From assembly GCA_018240525.1 (NCBI GenBank), contig JAFEFN010000014.1, forward strand, positions 1 through 64,000: 64,000 nt of DNA, read 5' to 3'. Both the position numbers and the translations under genes were made by a program. The DNA comes from Pseudomonadota bacterium. GTDB lineage: Bacteria > Pseudomonadota > Gammaproteobacteria > Steroidobacterales > Steroidobacteraceae. Below the pieces are notes generated by a model. The model saw only the letters and a list, made by a program, of their open reading frames with translations. It was not told the DNA's origin and did no database searches. Shown here piece after piece: positions 22,021-30,782 of the stretch (position 1 is the stretch's first letter; every line of letters starts with the position of its first letter).

Positions 22021-24500
22021 AGGCGGGCCCCGAGGTAGGCGGACAGCCGCAGCAGGTCGGCGAACACGCCCCCGGCGGTGACTTCGGGGCCGGCGCCCGG
22101 GCCCTGCACGATGAGCGGGTTGTCGCAGTAGCGGCGCGTGGCGAAGCGCACCACGTTGTCGGTGAGGGCGATGTTGGCGAAGGGGTGGGTGCGCTCGAGC
22201 TCGGCCAGGCCGACGGTCGCCTCGCCCGCGGCGGTGATGCGCCCGATGTAGCGCAGCACCCGGCCGCGCGCCTGCGCCGCCGCCAGTCGCTGCTGCATGC
22301 CCGCATCGAAGCGCGGCAGGTTGCTCATGAACTCCTCGATCGAGCCGCGGGCGAGCTCGCTCGGCACGAGGCTCTCGACCTTCACGTCCTTCAGCTCCAG
22401 CGCCAGGCCCATCTCGCGCCCGAGGATGATGAGCTTGCGCGCCACGTCCATTCCGGAAAGATCGTCGCGCGGGTCCGGCTCGGTGAAGCCGCGCTGGCGC
22501 GCCTCCGCCACGATCGCCGAGAAGGAGCGCGTGCCGTCCCAGACGTTGAAGAGATAGGCCAGCGTCCCGGAGAAGATGCCCTCGATGCTGGTGATGTCGT
22601 CCCCGGTGTCGCGCAGGTCGCGCAGGGTCTGCACCACCGGCAGTCCGGCGCCCACGGTCGCCTCGTACATGTAGTGCGCGCCGCCGGCGCGCCGGGCGGC
22701 GTGCAGGCGCTGGTAGTCGCTGAAGTCGGCGCTGTTGGCCTTCTTGTTCGGCGTGACGATGTGGATGCCCGCGCCGAGCCACTGCGCGTAGCAGCCGGCC
22801 ACCGCCGCGCTCGCCGTGCAGTCGATGAGCACCGTGTGCGGCAGGTAGTCGACGCGCACGTGGTCGAGGAAGCGGGCGAGGTCCGCCTCGCAGCCCTTCT
22901 CCGCCAGCTGCGTGCGCCAGTCGGCGAGCGCGACGCCCGGCTCGCCCAGCACCATGCGCCGGGAGCCGAGCACGCCGCGCACGCGCAGGTCGAGGTTGAA
23001 CTGGCGGCGCAGCCGCTCGTGCTGCGAGGCCAGCTGGTCGAGCAGCACGCGCCCGACCGTGCCCGGGCCGATGAGGCCGATCGACAGGGTATGCGGCGAG
23101 AGGTACAGCCCGGCATGCACCGCGCGCAGCGCGCGCGTGGCGTTGCGGCCGTCGACGACCGCGGAGATGTTGCGCTCGGAGGCGCCCTGGGCGATGGCGC
23201 GCACGTTGACCCCGGTGGCGCCCAGGGCCGTGAACACCTTGGCGGCCACGCCGGGCGTGCCGGCCATGCCATCGCCGACCACCGCGAGGATCGCCAGGTC
23301 CGGGTCGACGTCCACGCTCTGCACCTGGCCGTCCTTCAGCTCGCGCTCGAAGGCGCGCCGCACGACCTCGGCGGCCCGCTCGGCCTGTTCCTGCGGGATC
23401 GCGCAGCAGATCGAGTGTTCCGAGCTGCCCTGCGAGATGAGGATCACCGAGATCCCCTCCTCACGCAGCGCGCCGAACAGGCGATGCGCCGTGCCGGGCA
23501 CGCCGATCATGCCGGTGCCCTCGAGGTTGACCAGCGCGACACGGTCGATGCTGGTGATGCCCTTGACCGGCAGCGAGGACACCGGGTGCGCGCAGATCAG
23601 GGTGCCGACCTTGTGCGGCGCGAAGGTGTTGCGGATCCAGATCGGGATCGAATCCTTGACCGCCGGGGCCATGGTCTTCGGATGGATGACCTTGGCACCG
23701 AAGTACGCCAGCTCCATCGCCTCGTTGTAGGAGAGCGAATCGATGACGGTCGCATCCGGCACGCGGCGCGGATCGGCCGAGAGCACCCCGTCGACGTCGG
23801 TCCAGATGATGATCTCGGAGGCGGCCAGCAGGGCGCCGAAGATGGAGGCGGAGAAGTCGCTGCCGTTGCGCCCGAGCGTGGTGCGCACGCCGCGGCGGTC
23901 CTGGGCGATGAAGCCGGTGATGATGAGCGTGCCGCTGAAGCCCTCGGGCACCTGCGCATGCAGGTGGGCGCGCGACTCCTCCCACTGGATGCCCGGCCCC
24001 CAGGCGCCGCGGTCGACCACGACCACGCGGCTGGCATCGACCCACCGCACCTCGCCCGGGCGGCGCCCGCGCTCCTCGAAGAAGCGCTGGAACAGCCGCG
24101 AGGACCAGATCTCGCCGTAGCCTGCGATGAGCTCGCTCACCGTGTTCGCCGCCGAGCGGGTGAGCTCGACCGCATGCAGGATGCCGAGCAGGTCCTGGCA
24201 GTCGCGGTCGAACACCGCCAGGTAGGCCTGCGCAGAAGCCGCGCTCAGCACCTCCTGGGCGATCGCCGCATGGCGCGAACGCAGCTGCGCCAGCTCGCCG
24301 CGGTAGGCGCCGTCCTGGCGCTCGGCGAGCGCCACCAGGCGCAGCAGTGCATCCGTCACCCCCTTGCAGGCGGACAGGACCACGGCCAGGCGGGCCGGCG
24401 GGGCGGATTCAAGGATGGTCGCGACCTTGCGGAAGCAATCGGCGTCGGCAACGCTCGATCCTCCGAACTTGTGCACGACCCACGGCTCGGATTTAACCAT
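22017..24500 (-). CDS. thrA: Bifunctional aspartokinase I / homoserine dehydrogenase I
   Basis: An 827-residue fusion enzyme for the first and third steps from aspartate to threonine. The kinase half (residues 1 to about 300) starts VVHKFGGSSVAD and has TLGRNGSDFSAS and TDVDGVLSADPR. Two ACT regulatory domains occupy about residues 315-460 (LVNLEGTGMIGVPGTA; LAILAVVGDGMAGTPGVAAK). The homoserine dehydrogenase half starts near 470 (IGLIGPGTVGRVLLDQL) and has TPNKKANS and EATVGAGLPVVQTL. The ThrA-type fusion is typical of gammaproteobacteria. Feedback inhibition by threonine is expected from the family. First gene of thrA-thrB-thrC-NERD. Confidence 0.97.
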   Translation of the reverse strand: MVKSEPWVVHKFGGSSVADADCFRKVATILESAPPARLAVVLSACKGVTDALLRLVALAERQDGAYRGELAQLRSRHAAIAQEVLSAASAQAYLAVFDRDCQDLLGILHAVELTRSAANTVSELIAGYGEIWSSRLFQRFFEERGRRPGEVRWVDASRVVVVDRGAWGPGIQWEESRAHLHAQVPEGFSGTLIITGFIAQDRRGVRTTLGRNGSDFSASIFGALLAASEIIIWTDVDGVLSADPRRVPDATVIDSLSYNEAMELAYFGAKVIHPKTMAPAVKDSIPIWIRNTFAPHKVGTLICAHPVSSLPVKGITSIDRVALVNLEGTGMIGVPGTAHRLFGALREEGISVILISQGSSEHSICCAIPQEQAERAAEVVRRAFERELKDGQVQSVDVDPDLAILAVVGDGMAGTPGVAAKVFTALGATGVNVRAIAQGASERNISAVVDGRNATRALRAVHAGLYLSPHTLSIGLIGPGTVGRVLLDQLASQHERLRRQFNLDLRVRGVLGSRRMVLGEPGVALADWRTQLAEKGCEADLARFLDHVRVDYLPHTVLIDCTASAAVAGCYAQWLGAGIHIVTPNKKANSADFSDYQRLHAARRAGGAHYMYEATVGAGLPVVQTLRDLRDTGDDITSIEGIFSGTLAYLFNVWDGTRSFSAIVAEARQRGFTEPDPRDDLSGMDVARKLIILGREMGLALELKDVKVESLVPSELARGSIEEFMSNLPRFDAGMQQRLAAAQARGRVLRYIGRITAAGEATVGLAELERTHPFANIALTDNVVRFATRRYCDNPLIVQGPGAGPEVTAGGVFADLLRLSAYLGARL

Positions 24501-24540
24501 CGGGGCGGGATTTCAGGGATTTCGATCTAAAAACCGTGCG

Positions 24541-24569
24541 ATGCTACTGACGCAGCGTCAGCTGTGCAA
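24541..24569 (-). promoter_or_regulatory. Candidate thr operon promoter with palindromic operator in the spacer
   Basis: On the minus strand a -35-like TTGCAC (24564-24569) and a -10-like TAGCAT (24541-24546) are separated by 17 bases. Fifteen of those form the inverted repeat CTGACGCTGCGTCAG (24547-24561), with 7-base arms around a central base. A palindrome between -35 and -10 is a classic repressor or activator site. No threonine/isoleucine-rich leader peptide is seen between here and thrA (24500). The boxes are weak matches, so the call rests mainly on spacing and the palindrome. Confidence 0.45.
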
Positions 24570-24680
24570 TGAGGCCGTGCGCGGTCCGTGACGCACCCTG
24601 CGGCGGTTGCTTCACCGTGGCCGTGGGCGGTCCGGCCGGCGCGCTACTCCTTAATATCCTAGGATCCCGATTCCTGAGCT

Positions 24681-25178
24681 ATGAACGAGACGCAGATCAT
24701 CCGCCGGCAACTGGGCATCGAGCGCGAGCACCTCCTCGCCGCCGCCGCTGCGGTCGCTGCCGCCCCCGGCACCGCCAGCGACGAATTCCGCCGGGCCGCC
24801 AGCGACTACCTGGCCTGCGTGCTGGGGTGGTACGAGGCGCGCGACCAGCGCCTGGAGGCACTGGCCGCGCGGCTGGGTGCGCAGGACCCGCGCTGCTGCA
24901 CGATCCTGCAGCTGCTGTCCCAGGCCGGCCACAGCGGCGAGGCGCTGGCGCTGCTCGCCGCGCAGGCCTGGCCGGCCCTGGCGCAGTTCCTGCGCGGTCC
25001 CTGGAGCGCGCGCCGCGACGCGCTGGAGCAGCTGCTCGCCAACGATGCGCGGGCGCCCGACTGGCGCACCATCACCGGCATCGATGCGGACGGCATCCTC
25101 GCGGAGCGCACCGGTTATCGCCGCCTGGCCGAGCTCGCGCCCCCCGGGCTGCGCCTGGGCGCAGCGCAGGGGGCCTGA
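24681..25178 (+). CDS. Hypothetical helical protein
   Basis: A 165-residue Ala/Leu-rich soluble protein, not recognised. The N-terminal half (residues 1-70, IIRRQLGIEREHLLAAAAAV ... YLACVLGWYEARDQRLEAL) looks like a helical bundle reminiscent in length of hemerythrin-like domains. The histidine and glutamate metal ligands are missing. The second half has WRTITGIDADGILAERTGYR. Coding is supported by uninterrupted frame, strong GC3 pattern and its placement 8 bases before the MocA-like gene. It is divergent from thrA. No function is proposed. Confidence 0.55.
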   Translation: MNETQIIRRQLGIEREHLLAAAAAVAAAPGTASDEFRRAASDYLACVLGWYEARDQRLEALAARLGAQDPRCCTILQLLSQAGHSGEALALLAAQAWPALAQFLRGPWSARRDALEQLLANDARAPDWRTITGIDADGILAERTGYRRLAELAPPGLRLGAAQGA

Positions 25179-25186
25179 CCGATCCC

Positions 25187-25798
25187 GTGGCCAACCCCGG
25201 CAGGATCCGCAGTGGCAACGGGCTGTTCGCGGTCGTGCTCGCGGCGGGGGCATCGACGCGCTTCGGCTCGCCCAAGCAGCTGGTGCGCATCGCCGGCCGG
25301 CCGCTCCTGCACGCCAGCGTGACGCGCGCCGCGGAGATCGCCGGCAACGCGCTCGTGGTCGTGCTGGGCAGCGGGGCCGCGCAACTTGCGCCGTTGCTGA
25401 AGCATTCCGCCGGCGGCATCGTCATCAACCAGGAGTGGCGCGAGGGCCTCGCGAGTTCCATCCGTGCCGGCATCGCCCGGCTGCCCGGGACCTGCGCCGG
25501 CGCCCTGCTCATCCTGGCGGACCAGCCGGCGGTGAGCGTCGAGGACCTCAAGCGCCTCGCCGGGGCGTGGCGGCGGCAGCCCCTGCACATCGCCGCGGCG
25601 CTGCACGAGGGCGGGCTCGGGCTGCCCGCGGTCTTCCCCCGCTCGCTGTTCCCCGAGCTGCTGCGGCTGCGCGGCGATGCGGGCGTGCGCGTGCTGCTGC
25701 GGCGTAACGCCGAGCGGCTGGTGCGGGTGACCATGCCCAGTGCCGCCATCGACCTCGACACGCCCGAGGACCTGCTGGCGGTCGGGCCCGGGCGCTAG
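25187..25798 (+). CDS. MocA/MobA-like nucleotidyltransferase
   Basis: A 203-residue NTP transferase. The glycosyltransferase-A-like nucleotide-binding start is VVLAAGASTRFGSPKQLV (about residues 14-31), followed by ILADQPAVSVEDL with the metal-binding Asp, and ends DLDTPEDLLA. It is closest in style to MocA, which adds CMP to molybdopterin for xanthine dehydrogenase-type enzymes, but no xdh or coxL gene is nearby. GTG at 25187 is used because it is close to the domain start and 8 bases after the preceding gene. It converges on the DUF7009 gene with a 4-base gap. Confidence 0.8.
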   Translation: MANPGRIRSGNGLFAVVLAAGASTRFGSPKQLVRIAGRPLLHASVTRAAEIAGNALVVVLGSGAAQLAPLLKHSAGGIVINQEWREGLASSIRAGIARLPGTCAGALLILADQPAVSVEDLKRLAGAWRRQPLHIAAALHEGGLGLPAVFPRSLFPELLRLRGDAGVRVLLRRNAERLVRVTMPSAAIDLDTPEDLLAVGPGR

Positions 25799-25802
25799 CG
25801 GT

Positions 25803-26183
25803 TCAGCAGGTCTTGGCGCCCGCCTGCGGGTGCGGGAAGTTGTCCGACTCGTCCTCGTCGCTGCGCGGGGCCAGGCAGGCGAAGTCCTTCTCCACCGTGA
25901 TGCGCAGCGTGTCGGCGCCGACCGCCTCGCTGGCGCTGAGCGTCACGTCCTCGCTCGTGCACCAGTGCCGTGCCTGCGCCTCGGGGATGCGCACGGCGAG
26001 CACGCCACCGGAAAAGCGCGCCTCGAGCGATGCCACGCCGGCATCGCGGCTCAGCCGGTAGGTGAACCGGGCGTTGCCGGCGAAGGGCACCTGCTCCTCG
26101 ACCTGGCCCTCGGCGGCGAGCGCGCGCACCTCGGCCTGGGTGAGGCGCAGGCGCAGCGAAGCGCCCTTGATGCGTAGTTTCAT
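25803..26183 (-). CDS. DUF7009-like small conserved protein
   Basis: A 126-residue protein beginning MKLRIKGASLRLRLTQAEV, a pattern shared by a small family annotated, as I recall it, as DUF7009. It ends with an acidic, His/Cys-containing tail (DEDESDNFPHPQAGAKTC) that could bind metal. Function is unknown. Its ATG overlaps the stop of the upstream CoA-ester lyase gene by 4 bases (ATGA). It is thus third in the operon MaoC hydratase - lyase - DUF7009, which hints at a role beside a CoA-thioester pathway. Confidence 0.65.
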   Translation of the reverse strand: MKLRIKGASLRLRLTQAEVRALAAEGQVEEQVPFAGNARFTYRLSRDAGVASLEARFSGGVLAVRIPEAQARHWCTSEDVTLSASEAVGADTLRITVEKDFACLAPRSDEDESDNFPHPQAGAKTC

Positions 26184-27106
26184 GCGGTCTCCTGGGCGGC
26201 CCGCGCCAGCACGCGCTGCGCCTGGATGAGGTGCGGGCGATCGATCATCTGGCCGTCGAGGCTCGCGACCCCGGTGCCCGGGGCGGCGGCGAACGCCGCG
26301 ATCACGCGGCGGGCATGCACGCATTCCGCCTCGGTGGGCGTGAAGGCGGCGTTGATGGGGGCCACCTGGTCGGGGTGGATCGCGAGCTTGCCGGAAAAAC
26401 CGTCGCGGCGCGCCTCGAGGAGCTCGCGCGCCAGGCCCGGGGGATCGCGGAAGTCGGCGTACACGCCATCGATGGCGGGAACCTCGAGGGCCGCGGCGGC
26501 GAGCAGACAGCCGGTGCGCGCCAGCTGGAAGGTGAAGGTCAGGCCACCGCCCGCATCCCGCCGCGCCAGCGCACCGAGCGCGGCGCCCAGGTCCTCCATG
26601 CCCCAGGTGAGTCCTGCCAGGCGCGCCCGCACCGACGGTGCACCGCGCAGGGCCTCCGGGTAGCGCGGCAGGTTGAGCACCCCCTGCGCCGTCTCGGTGG
26701 CCAGCACCAGCAGCCGGGTCCGCCCGGGCGTCACCCCGAGGCGCGACTCGAGGGTGCCGAGCTGGGCGGCCACCTCGAGCACCTCGGCGGGCGAGCTGAC
26801 CTTGGGCAGCATCACCCCCGCGGGCAGCACCTCCCGGCAGGTGACCGCCAGGTCCTGGGCGAGCTGCCCGCTCGCGAGCGCATTCACCCGCACCCACAGG
26901 CGCGGGCCGGGCGCCGCCGCCGCCGTGGCCTTCAGCAGTGCGGCCACCCGCGTGCGTGCCGCGGGCAGCTGCGCAGGATCGACCGAGTCTTCCAGGTCCA
27001 GGATCAGCGCATCCGCCCCCGAGCCGAGCGCCCTCGCCTGCTTGCGCTCGCTGTCCCCGGGAACGAACAGCCAGGAGCGCAGCGGCCGGGTGAGGGGTGC
27101 GTTCAC
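26180..27106 (-). CDS. CitE-like CoA ester lyase (HpcH/HpaI family)
   Basis: A 308-residue TIM-barrel lyase of the citrate lyase beta / malyl-CoA / citramalyl-CoA lyase group. Landmarks are RSWLFVPGDSERKQ, ALILDLEDSV with acidic metal ligands, a conserved Arg in WVRVNAL, MLPKVSS, and GLTWGMEDLGAALG. It cleaves or forms a C-C bond between a 2-oxoacid and an acyl-CoA. Its GTG start overlaps the MaoC-type hydratase stop (GTGA). Such hydratase-lyase pairs occur in mesaconyl-CoA and itaconate/citramalyl-CoA pathways; which applies here cannot be told. Confidence 0.85.
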   Translation of the reverse strand: MNAPLTRPLRSWLFVPGDSERKQARALGSGADALILDLEDSVDPAQLPAARTRVAALLKATAAAAPGPRLWVRVNALASGQLAQDLAVTCREVLPAGVMLPKVSSPAEVLEVAAQLGTLESRLGVTPGRTRLLVLATETAQGVLNLPRYPEALRGAPSVRARLAGLTWGMEDLGAALGALARRDAGGGLTFTFQLARTGCLLAAAALEVPAIDGVYADFRDPPGLARELLEARRDGFSGKLAIHPDQVAPINAAFTPTEAECVHARRVIAAFAAAPGTGVASLDGQMIDRPHLIQAQRVLARAAQETA

Positions 27107-27558
27107 TTCCCGGGCTTCCGCAGCATCAGCGCGGCGCGCCGGCAGGTGGCCACCTGCTCGTCGCGCTGGTTCCAGGCGATGTGCTCGAACACCACGATCC
27201 CCGAGTCGGGGCGGGAGTTGCTCTCGCGCTTGGAATGCACCGTCGAGCTGGCGCGCAGCGTGTCCCCGATCAGGACCGGCCGGGGGAAGCGGACCTCCTC
27301 CCAGCCGAGGTTGCCGATGGTCGTGCCGTAGGTGGTGTCGTAGACGGACAGCCCGACCAGCAGTCCCAGCGTGAACACGCTGTTCACGATGCGCTCGCCG
27401 AAGGGGGTGCCGCGGGAGTATTCGGCATCCAGGTGGATCGCCGCCGGGTTCATGGTCAGGGCACTGAAGAGCAGGTTGTCGGTCTCGGTGACCGTGCGCC
27501 GTACCAGGTGCTCAAACCGCTGGCCCACCACGAATTCCTCGAAATACAGTCCGGCCAC
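27103..27558 (-). CDS. MaoC-family enoyl-CoA hydratase
   Basis: A 151-residue hot-dog-fold hydratase. It contains TETDNLLFSALTMNPAAIHLD, the place of the catalytic Asp/His pair (N-P-A-A-I-H here), and the strand FPRPVLIGDTLRASSTV. Of the (R)-specific hydratase group, the sequence style is close to mesaconyl-/itaconyl-CoA hydratases. GTG at 27558 is preceded by AAGGA at 8 bases spacing, and the family motif LYFEEF follows at once. It is first in the operon with the CitE-like lyase, and divergent from cysI. Confidence 0.8.
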   Translation of the reverse strand: MAGLYFEEFVVGQRFEHLVRRTVTETDNLLFSALTMNPAAIHLDAEYSRGTPFGERIVNSVFTLGLLVGLSVYDTTYGTTIGNLGWEEVRFPRPVLIGDTLRASSTVHSKRESNSRPDSGIVVFEHIAWNQRDEQVATCRRAALMLRKPGK

Positions 27559-27660
27559 GGGCCTGTCCTTGGGGCAAAGGCAGCTAGTGTTGCATGCGCT
27601 CATAACCCCGGAAAGGTCCGACCCAACCAAAGGGTATTTAGCGCCGCCGCGGCCGCCCCC

Positions 27661-27666
27661 TATAGT
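27661..27666 (+). promoter_or_regulatory. -10-like hexamer TATAGT close to cysI start
   Basis: TATAGT ends 6 bases before the ATG of the sulfite reductase gene at 27673. Transcription from it would begin at the start codon. The same hexamer precedes cysH, suggesting shared promoter design in the sulfur genes. Confidence 0.45.
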
Positions 27667-27672
27667 CGGTCC

Positions 27673-29325
27673 ATGTATCAGTACGATGAGCTGGATCAGG
27701 CACTTGTCGATGCGCGGGTGGCCGAGTTCCGCGACCAGACGCGCCGGCACCTCGCAGGCGAGCTGTCCGAGGAGGAGTTTCGCCCGCTGCGGCTGCGCAA
27801 CGGCCTGTACATCCAGCGCCATGCGCCGATGCTGCGCATCGCGATCCCCTACGGGCTGCTCAGCGCCCGGCAGCTGCACACGCTCGCGGCCGTGGCGCGC
27901 CGCTACGACCGCGGCTACGGGCACTTCACCACGCGGCAGAACCTGCAGCTGAACTGGCCGCGGCTGGAGGACGTGCCCGAGATCCTGGCGCAGCTGGCCA
28001 CGGTGCAGATGCACTCGATCCAGACCAGCGGCAACTGCATCCGCAACGTCACCGCCGATCACCTCGCCGGGGTGGCGGCCGATGAGGTCGACGACCCGCG
28101 CCCGTACTGCGAGATCATCCGCCAGTGGTCCTCGGTGCACCCCGAGTTCACCTACCTGCCGCGCAAGTTCAAGATCGCGGTGACCGGCTCCCCGGCCGAC
28201 CGCGCCGCCTCCGAGGTGCACGACGTCGGCCTGCACCTGGTGCGCGATGCCCAGGGGCAGCTCGGGTTCACGGTGCTGGTCGGCGGCGGACTCGGGCGCA
28301 TGCCGATCATCGGCCAGGTCATCCGCGAGTTCCTGCCCGTCGCGGACCTGCTCTCCTACCTCGAGGCGATCCTGCGCATCTACAACCGCCAGGGGCGCCG
28401 CGACAACATCCACCGCGCGCGCATCAAGGTGCTGGTGAAGGCCCTGGGGATCGAGCGCTTCCGCGACCTGGTGGAGGCGGAGTGGCAGGAGAATCGGCCG
28501 CACCACGTGCAGCTGCCGCAGGCCGAGGTCGAGCGCGTGCGCGCCTTCTTCCGCCCGCAGCCCTACGAGATCCTGGCGGACCTGCCCGCCCCGGCCGGCA
28601 ACGCGCGCCTGCAGGCCTGGTACCGCTACAACACCCACGCGCACAAGGTCCCCGGCTACCGTGCCGTGTTCGTCTCGCTCAAGGCGCACGGCGAGGTGCC
28701 CGGCGACATGAGCGCGGAGCAGATGGACGCGCTGGCCGAGATCGCGCGCCGCTACAGCTTCGGGCTGGTGCGCGTGACCCACACCCAGAACCTGCTGCTG
28801 GCGGACGTGCGCCAGCGCGACCTCGAGGCGCTGTGGCGCGAGCTCGAGGCGCTGCGGCTGGCCACCCCCAACATCGGCACGCTCACGGACATGATCGCCT
28901 GCCCGGGCCTGGACTTCTGCTCGCTCGCCAACGCCGGCACCCTGGACGTCGCCCGGCAGATCCAGCAGCGCTTCGATGACCTCGACTACCTCTACGACCT
29001 GGGCGAGATCGAGATCAAGATGTCCGGCTGCATGAATGCCTGCGGCCACCACCACGTCGGCCACATCGGCATCCTCGGCGTCGACAAGCACGGCGAGGAG
29101 TGGTACCAGATCACCCTCGGCGGTTCGGCGAGCGGGGTGACCGCGCTGGGCGAGGTCATCGGCCCCTCGGTGCGCAAGAACGAGGTGGCGGCCACCATCG
29201 AGCGCATCGTCGAGGTCTATCGCGGGGTGCGCGCCGACGGCGAGCGCTTCCTGGACACCGTGCGCCGCCTGGGCATCAAGCCTTTCAAGGAGCAGGCCTA
29301 TGCGCCTCATCCTGCGGCAGCGTGA
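27673..29325 (+). CDS. cysI: Siroheme-dependent sulfite (or nitrite) reductase
   Basis: A 550-residue reductase carrying out six-electron reduction of sulfite to sulfide. It has two ferredoxin-like half domains and two siroheme/4Fe-4S halves. Cluster cysteines are C410, C416, C453 and C457 (C-x5-C ... C-x3-C), the classic pattern. GHFTTRQNLQ and SIQTSGNCIRN carry siroheme-contact residues. Sulfite rather than nitrite is preferred because of DUF934, cysB-like, cysH and cysG neighbours. No CysJ flavoprotein is present, so electrons likely come from ferredoxin or another donor. Confidence 0.9.
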   Translation: MYQYDELDQALVDARVAEFRDQTRRHLAGELSEEEFRPLRLRNGLYIQRHAPMLRIAIPYGLLSARQLHTLAAVARRYDRGYGHFTTRQNLQLNWPRLEDVPEILAQLATVQMHSIQTSGNCIRNVTADHLAGVAADEVDDPRPYCEIIRQWSSVHPEFTYLPRKFKIAVTGSPADRAASEVHDVGLHLVRDAQGQLGFTVLVGGGLGRMPIIGQVIREFLPVADLLSYLEAILRIYNRQGRRDNIHRARIKVLVKALGIERFRDLVEAEWQENRPHHVQLPQAEVERVRAFFRPQPYEILADLPAPAGNARLQAWYRYNTHAHKVPGYRAVFVSLKAHGEVPGDMSAEQMDALAEIARRYSFGLVRVTHTQNLLLADVRQRDLEALWRELEALRLATPNIGTLTDMIACPGLDFCSLANAGTLDVARQIQQRFDDLDYLYDLGEIEIKMSGCMNACGHHHVGHIGILGVDKHGEEWYQITLGGSASGVTALGEVIGPSVRKNEVAATIERIVEVYRGVRADGERFLDTVRRLGIKPFKEQAYAPHPAAA

Positions 29326-29803
29326 GCTCGTGGCCGATGCCTGGCGCTACGCCGGCGAGGAGGCCGGCGCGGATGCCCCGCTGATCGCGACGCTCGCGGA
29401 GCTGCGCACCGACCCGGAGCGCCACCTGGCGCGCCGCGGCGCGCTCGGCGTGCGCCTGACTCCCGTCGACCGCGTCGAGGAGCTCGCCACGCACCTGCCG
29501 CGACTGGCCCTGGTCGCGTGCGAGTTCCCGGGCCCCGGCGAGGGCCGCGGCTACTCGCAGGGCCGGCTGCTGCGCGAGCGCTACGGCTTCGCCGGCGAGC
29601 TGCGCGCCGTCGGCGCGGGTGTCAAGCAGGACCTGGTGTTCCACCTGGCGCGCTGCGGCTTCGATGCCCTGGAACTCGCCCCCGGCGAGGACCCGGCCGC
29701 CGCGGTGCGCGCCTGGCAGCGCTACGAGGTGGGCTACCAGCCCGGCGCCGCGCAGGTCGTGCTGCGCCGCCAGCGCTTCTTCGCCGCGACGCCGCCCGCC
29801 TAG
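29300..29803 (+). CDS. DUF934 protein, sulfite-reductase partner
   Basis: A 167-residue protein of the DUF934 family, almost always found directly behind cysI in proteobacteria. Family marks are LGVRLTPVDRVEELA, ALVACEFPGPGEGRGYSQGR and GAGVKQDLVFHLARCGFDAL. Its role is not established; an electron-transfer or maturation role for CysI is often supposed. It overlaps the 3' end of cysI by 26 bases, so the two are coupled. The stop shares CTAG (29800-29803) with the convergent cysB-like gene. Confidence 0.88.
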   Translation: MRLILRQRELVADAWRYAGEEAGADAPLIATLAELRTDPERHLARRGALGVRLTPVDRVEELATHLPRLALVACEFPGPGEGRGYSQGRLLRERYGFAGELRAVGAGVKQDLVFHLARCGFDALELAPGEDPAAAVRAWQRYEVGYQPGAAQVVLRRQRFFAATPPA

Positions 29804-30771
29804 CGCTCGGGCAGCTCGATCCCCTCGAACATCTGCGCGACCTCCTGCGCGGAGGCGGCCCGGTGGGCCCGCTCCACCAGGCGGCGGTCCAGGTGCGGGG
29901 CGAGCAGCTGCGCGAAGTCGTACATGTACTTGCGCAAGAGGGTGCCGCGCCGGAAGCCGATCCAGGAGGTGTGCGCGGCGAACAGGTGCGAGGCATCGAT
30001 CGCCTTCAGCTGCGGGTCGTTCTCGTCGATCGCCATGTGCGCGACGATCCCGACGCCCAGCCCCAGGCGCACGTAGGTCTCGATGACGTCCGCATCGCGC
30101 GCGGTGATGGCGACGTTGGGCACCAGGCCCGCCCTGGCGAAGGCCTGGTGCAGCGAGGAGGGCCCGCTGAAGCTGAACGTGTAGGTGATCAGCGGATAGG
30201 CGGCCAGGGACTTGAAGCTCAGCCGCCCGGCCGAGGCCAGGGGATGGGCGCGCGGCACGATCACCCAGCGGTGCCAGCGGTAGCACGGCAGGATGGTGAG
30301 GTCGGTGAACAGCTGCTCGGAGCCGGTGGCGATGGCGCAGTCGATGCGGTCGCCGGCGACCATCTCGGCGATCTGCTCCGAGGTGCCCTGGTGCAGGTTG
30401 AGCACCACCTGCGGGTAGCGCTTCAGGAACGCCTGGATGACGTCCGGCAGCACGTAGCGCGCCTGGGTGTGCGTGGTGCCGATCGACAGACTCCCCCTGC
30501 CCTCGTCGCGCAGCTCCGTGGACAGCTGCCGGATGCTCTGCGCCTCCTGCAGGATGTGCAGCGCGCGCTCGATGACCTGCTGCCCCGCCGGGGTGATGCG
30601 GGTGAGGTTGCGGCCCTCGCGGATGAAGATCTGGAAGCCGAGCTCGTCCTCGAGCAGCTTGATCTGCTTGCTCACCCCGGGCTGGGAGGTGTGCAGCTTC
30701 TGGGCCGCGGCGGTGATGTTGAGCCCGCTTTGCGCGACGGCGGCGAGATAGCGCAACTGGTGCAGTTTCAT
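29800..30771 (-). CDS. cysB: CysB-family LysR-type regulator of sulfur assimilation
   Basis: A 323-residue LysR regulator. The N-terminal winged helix is MKLHQLRYLAAVAQSGLNIT, then AAQKLHTSQPGVSKQIKLLE. The effector domain has TTHTQARYVLP, LHQGTSEQI, TFSFSGPSSL and VGIVAHMA, all typical of CysB/Cbl. CysB senses N-acetylserine or O-acetylserine and activates cys genes. The gene is divergent from cysH and convergent with DUF934, in the middle of the cluster it should control. The ATG at 30771 is fixed by the family start; longer frame extensions are not coding. Confidence 0.92.
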   Translation of the reverse strand: MKLHQLRYLAAVAQSGLNITAAAQKLHTSQPGVSKQIKLLEDELGFQIFIREGRNLTRITPAGQQVIERALHILQEAQSIRQLSTELRDEGRGSLSIGTTHTQARYVLPDVIQAFLKRYPQVVLNLHQGTSEQIAEMVAGDRIDCAIATGSEQLFTDLTILPCYRWHRWVIVPRAHPLASAGRLSFKSLAAYPLITYTFSFSGPSSLHQAFARAGLVPNVAITARDADVIETYVRLGLGVGIVAHMAIDENDPQLKAIDASHLFAAHTSWIGFRRGTLLRKYMYDFAQLLAPHLDRRLVERAHRAASAQEVAQMFEGIELPER

Positions 30772-30782
30772 GGGCCGAAGCG

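Noticed and set aside
24501..24660. A possible threonine leader peptide or riboswitch upstream of thrA
   Set aside because: No run of Thr or Ile codons and no terminator/antiterminator pair was found; only the palindrome in the promoter spacer stands out.
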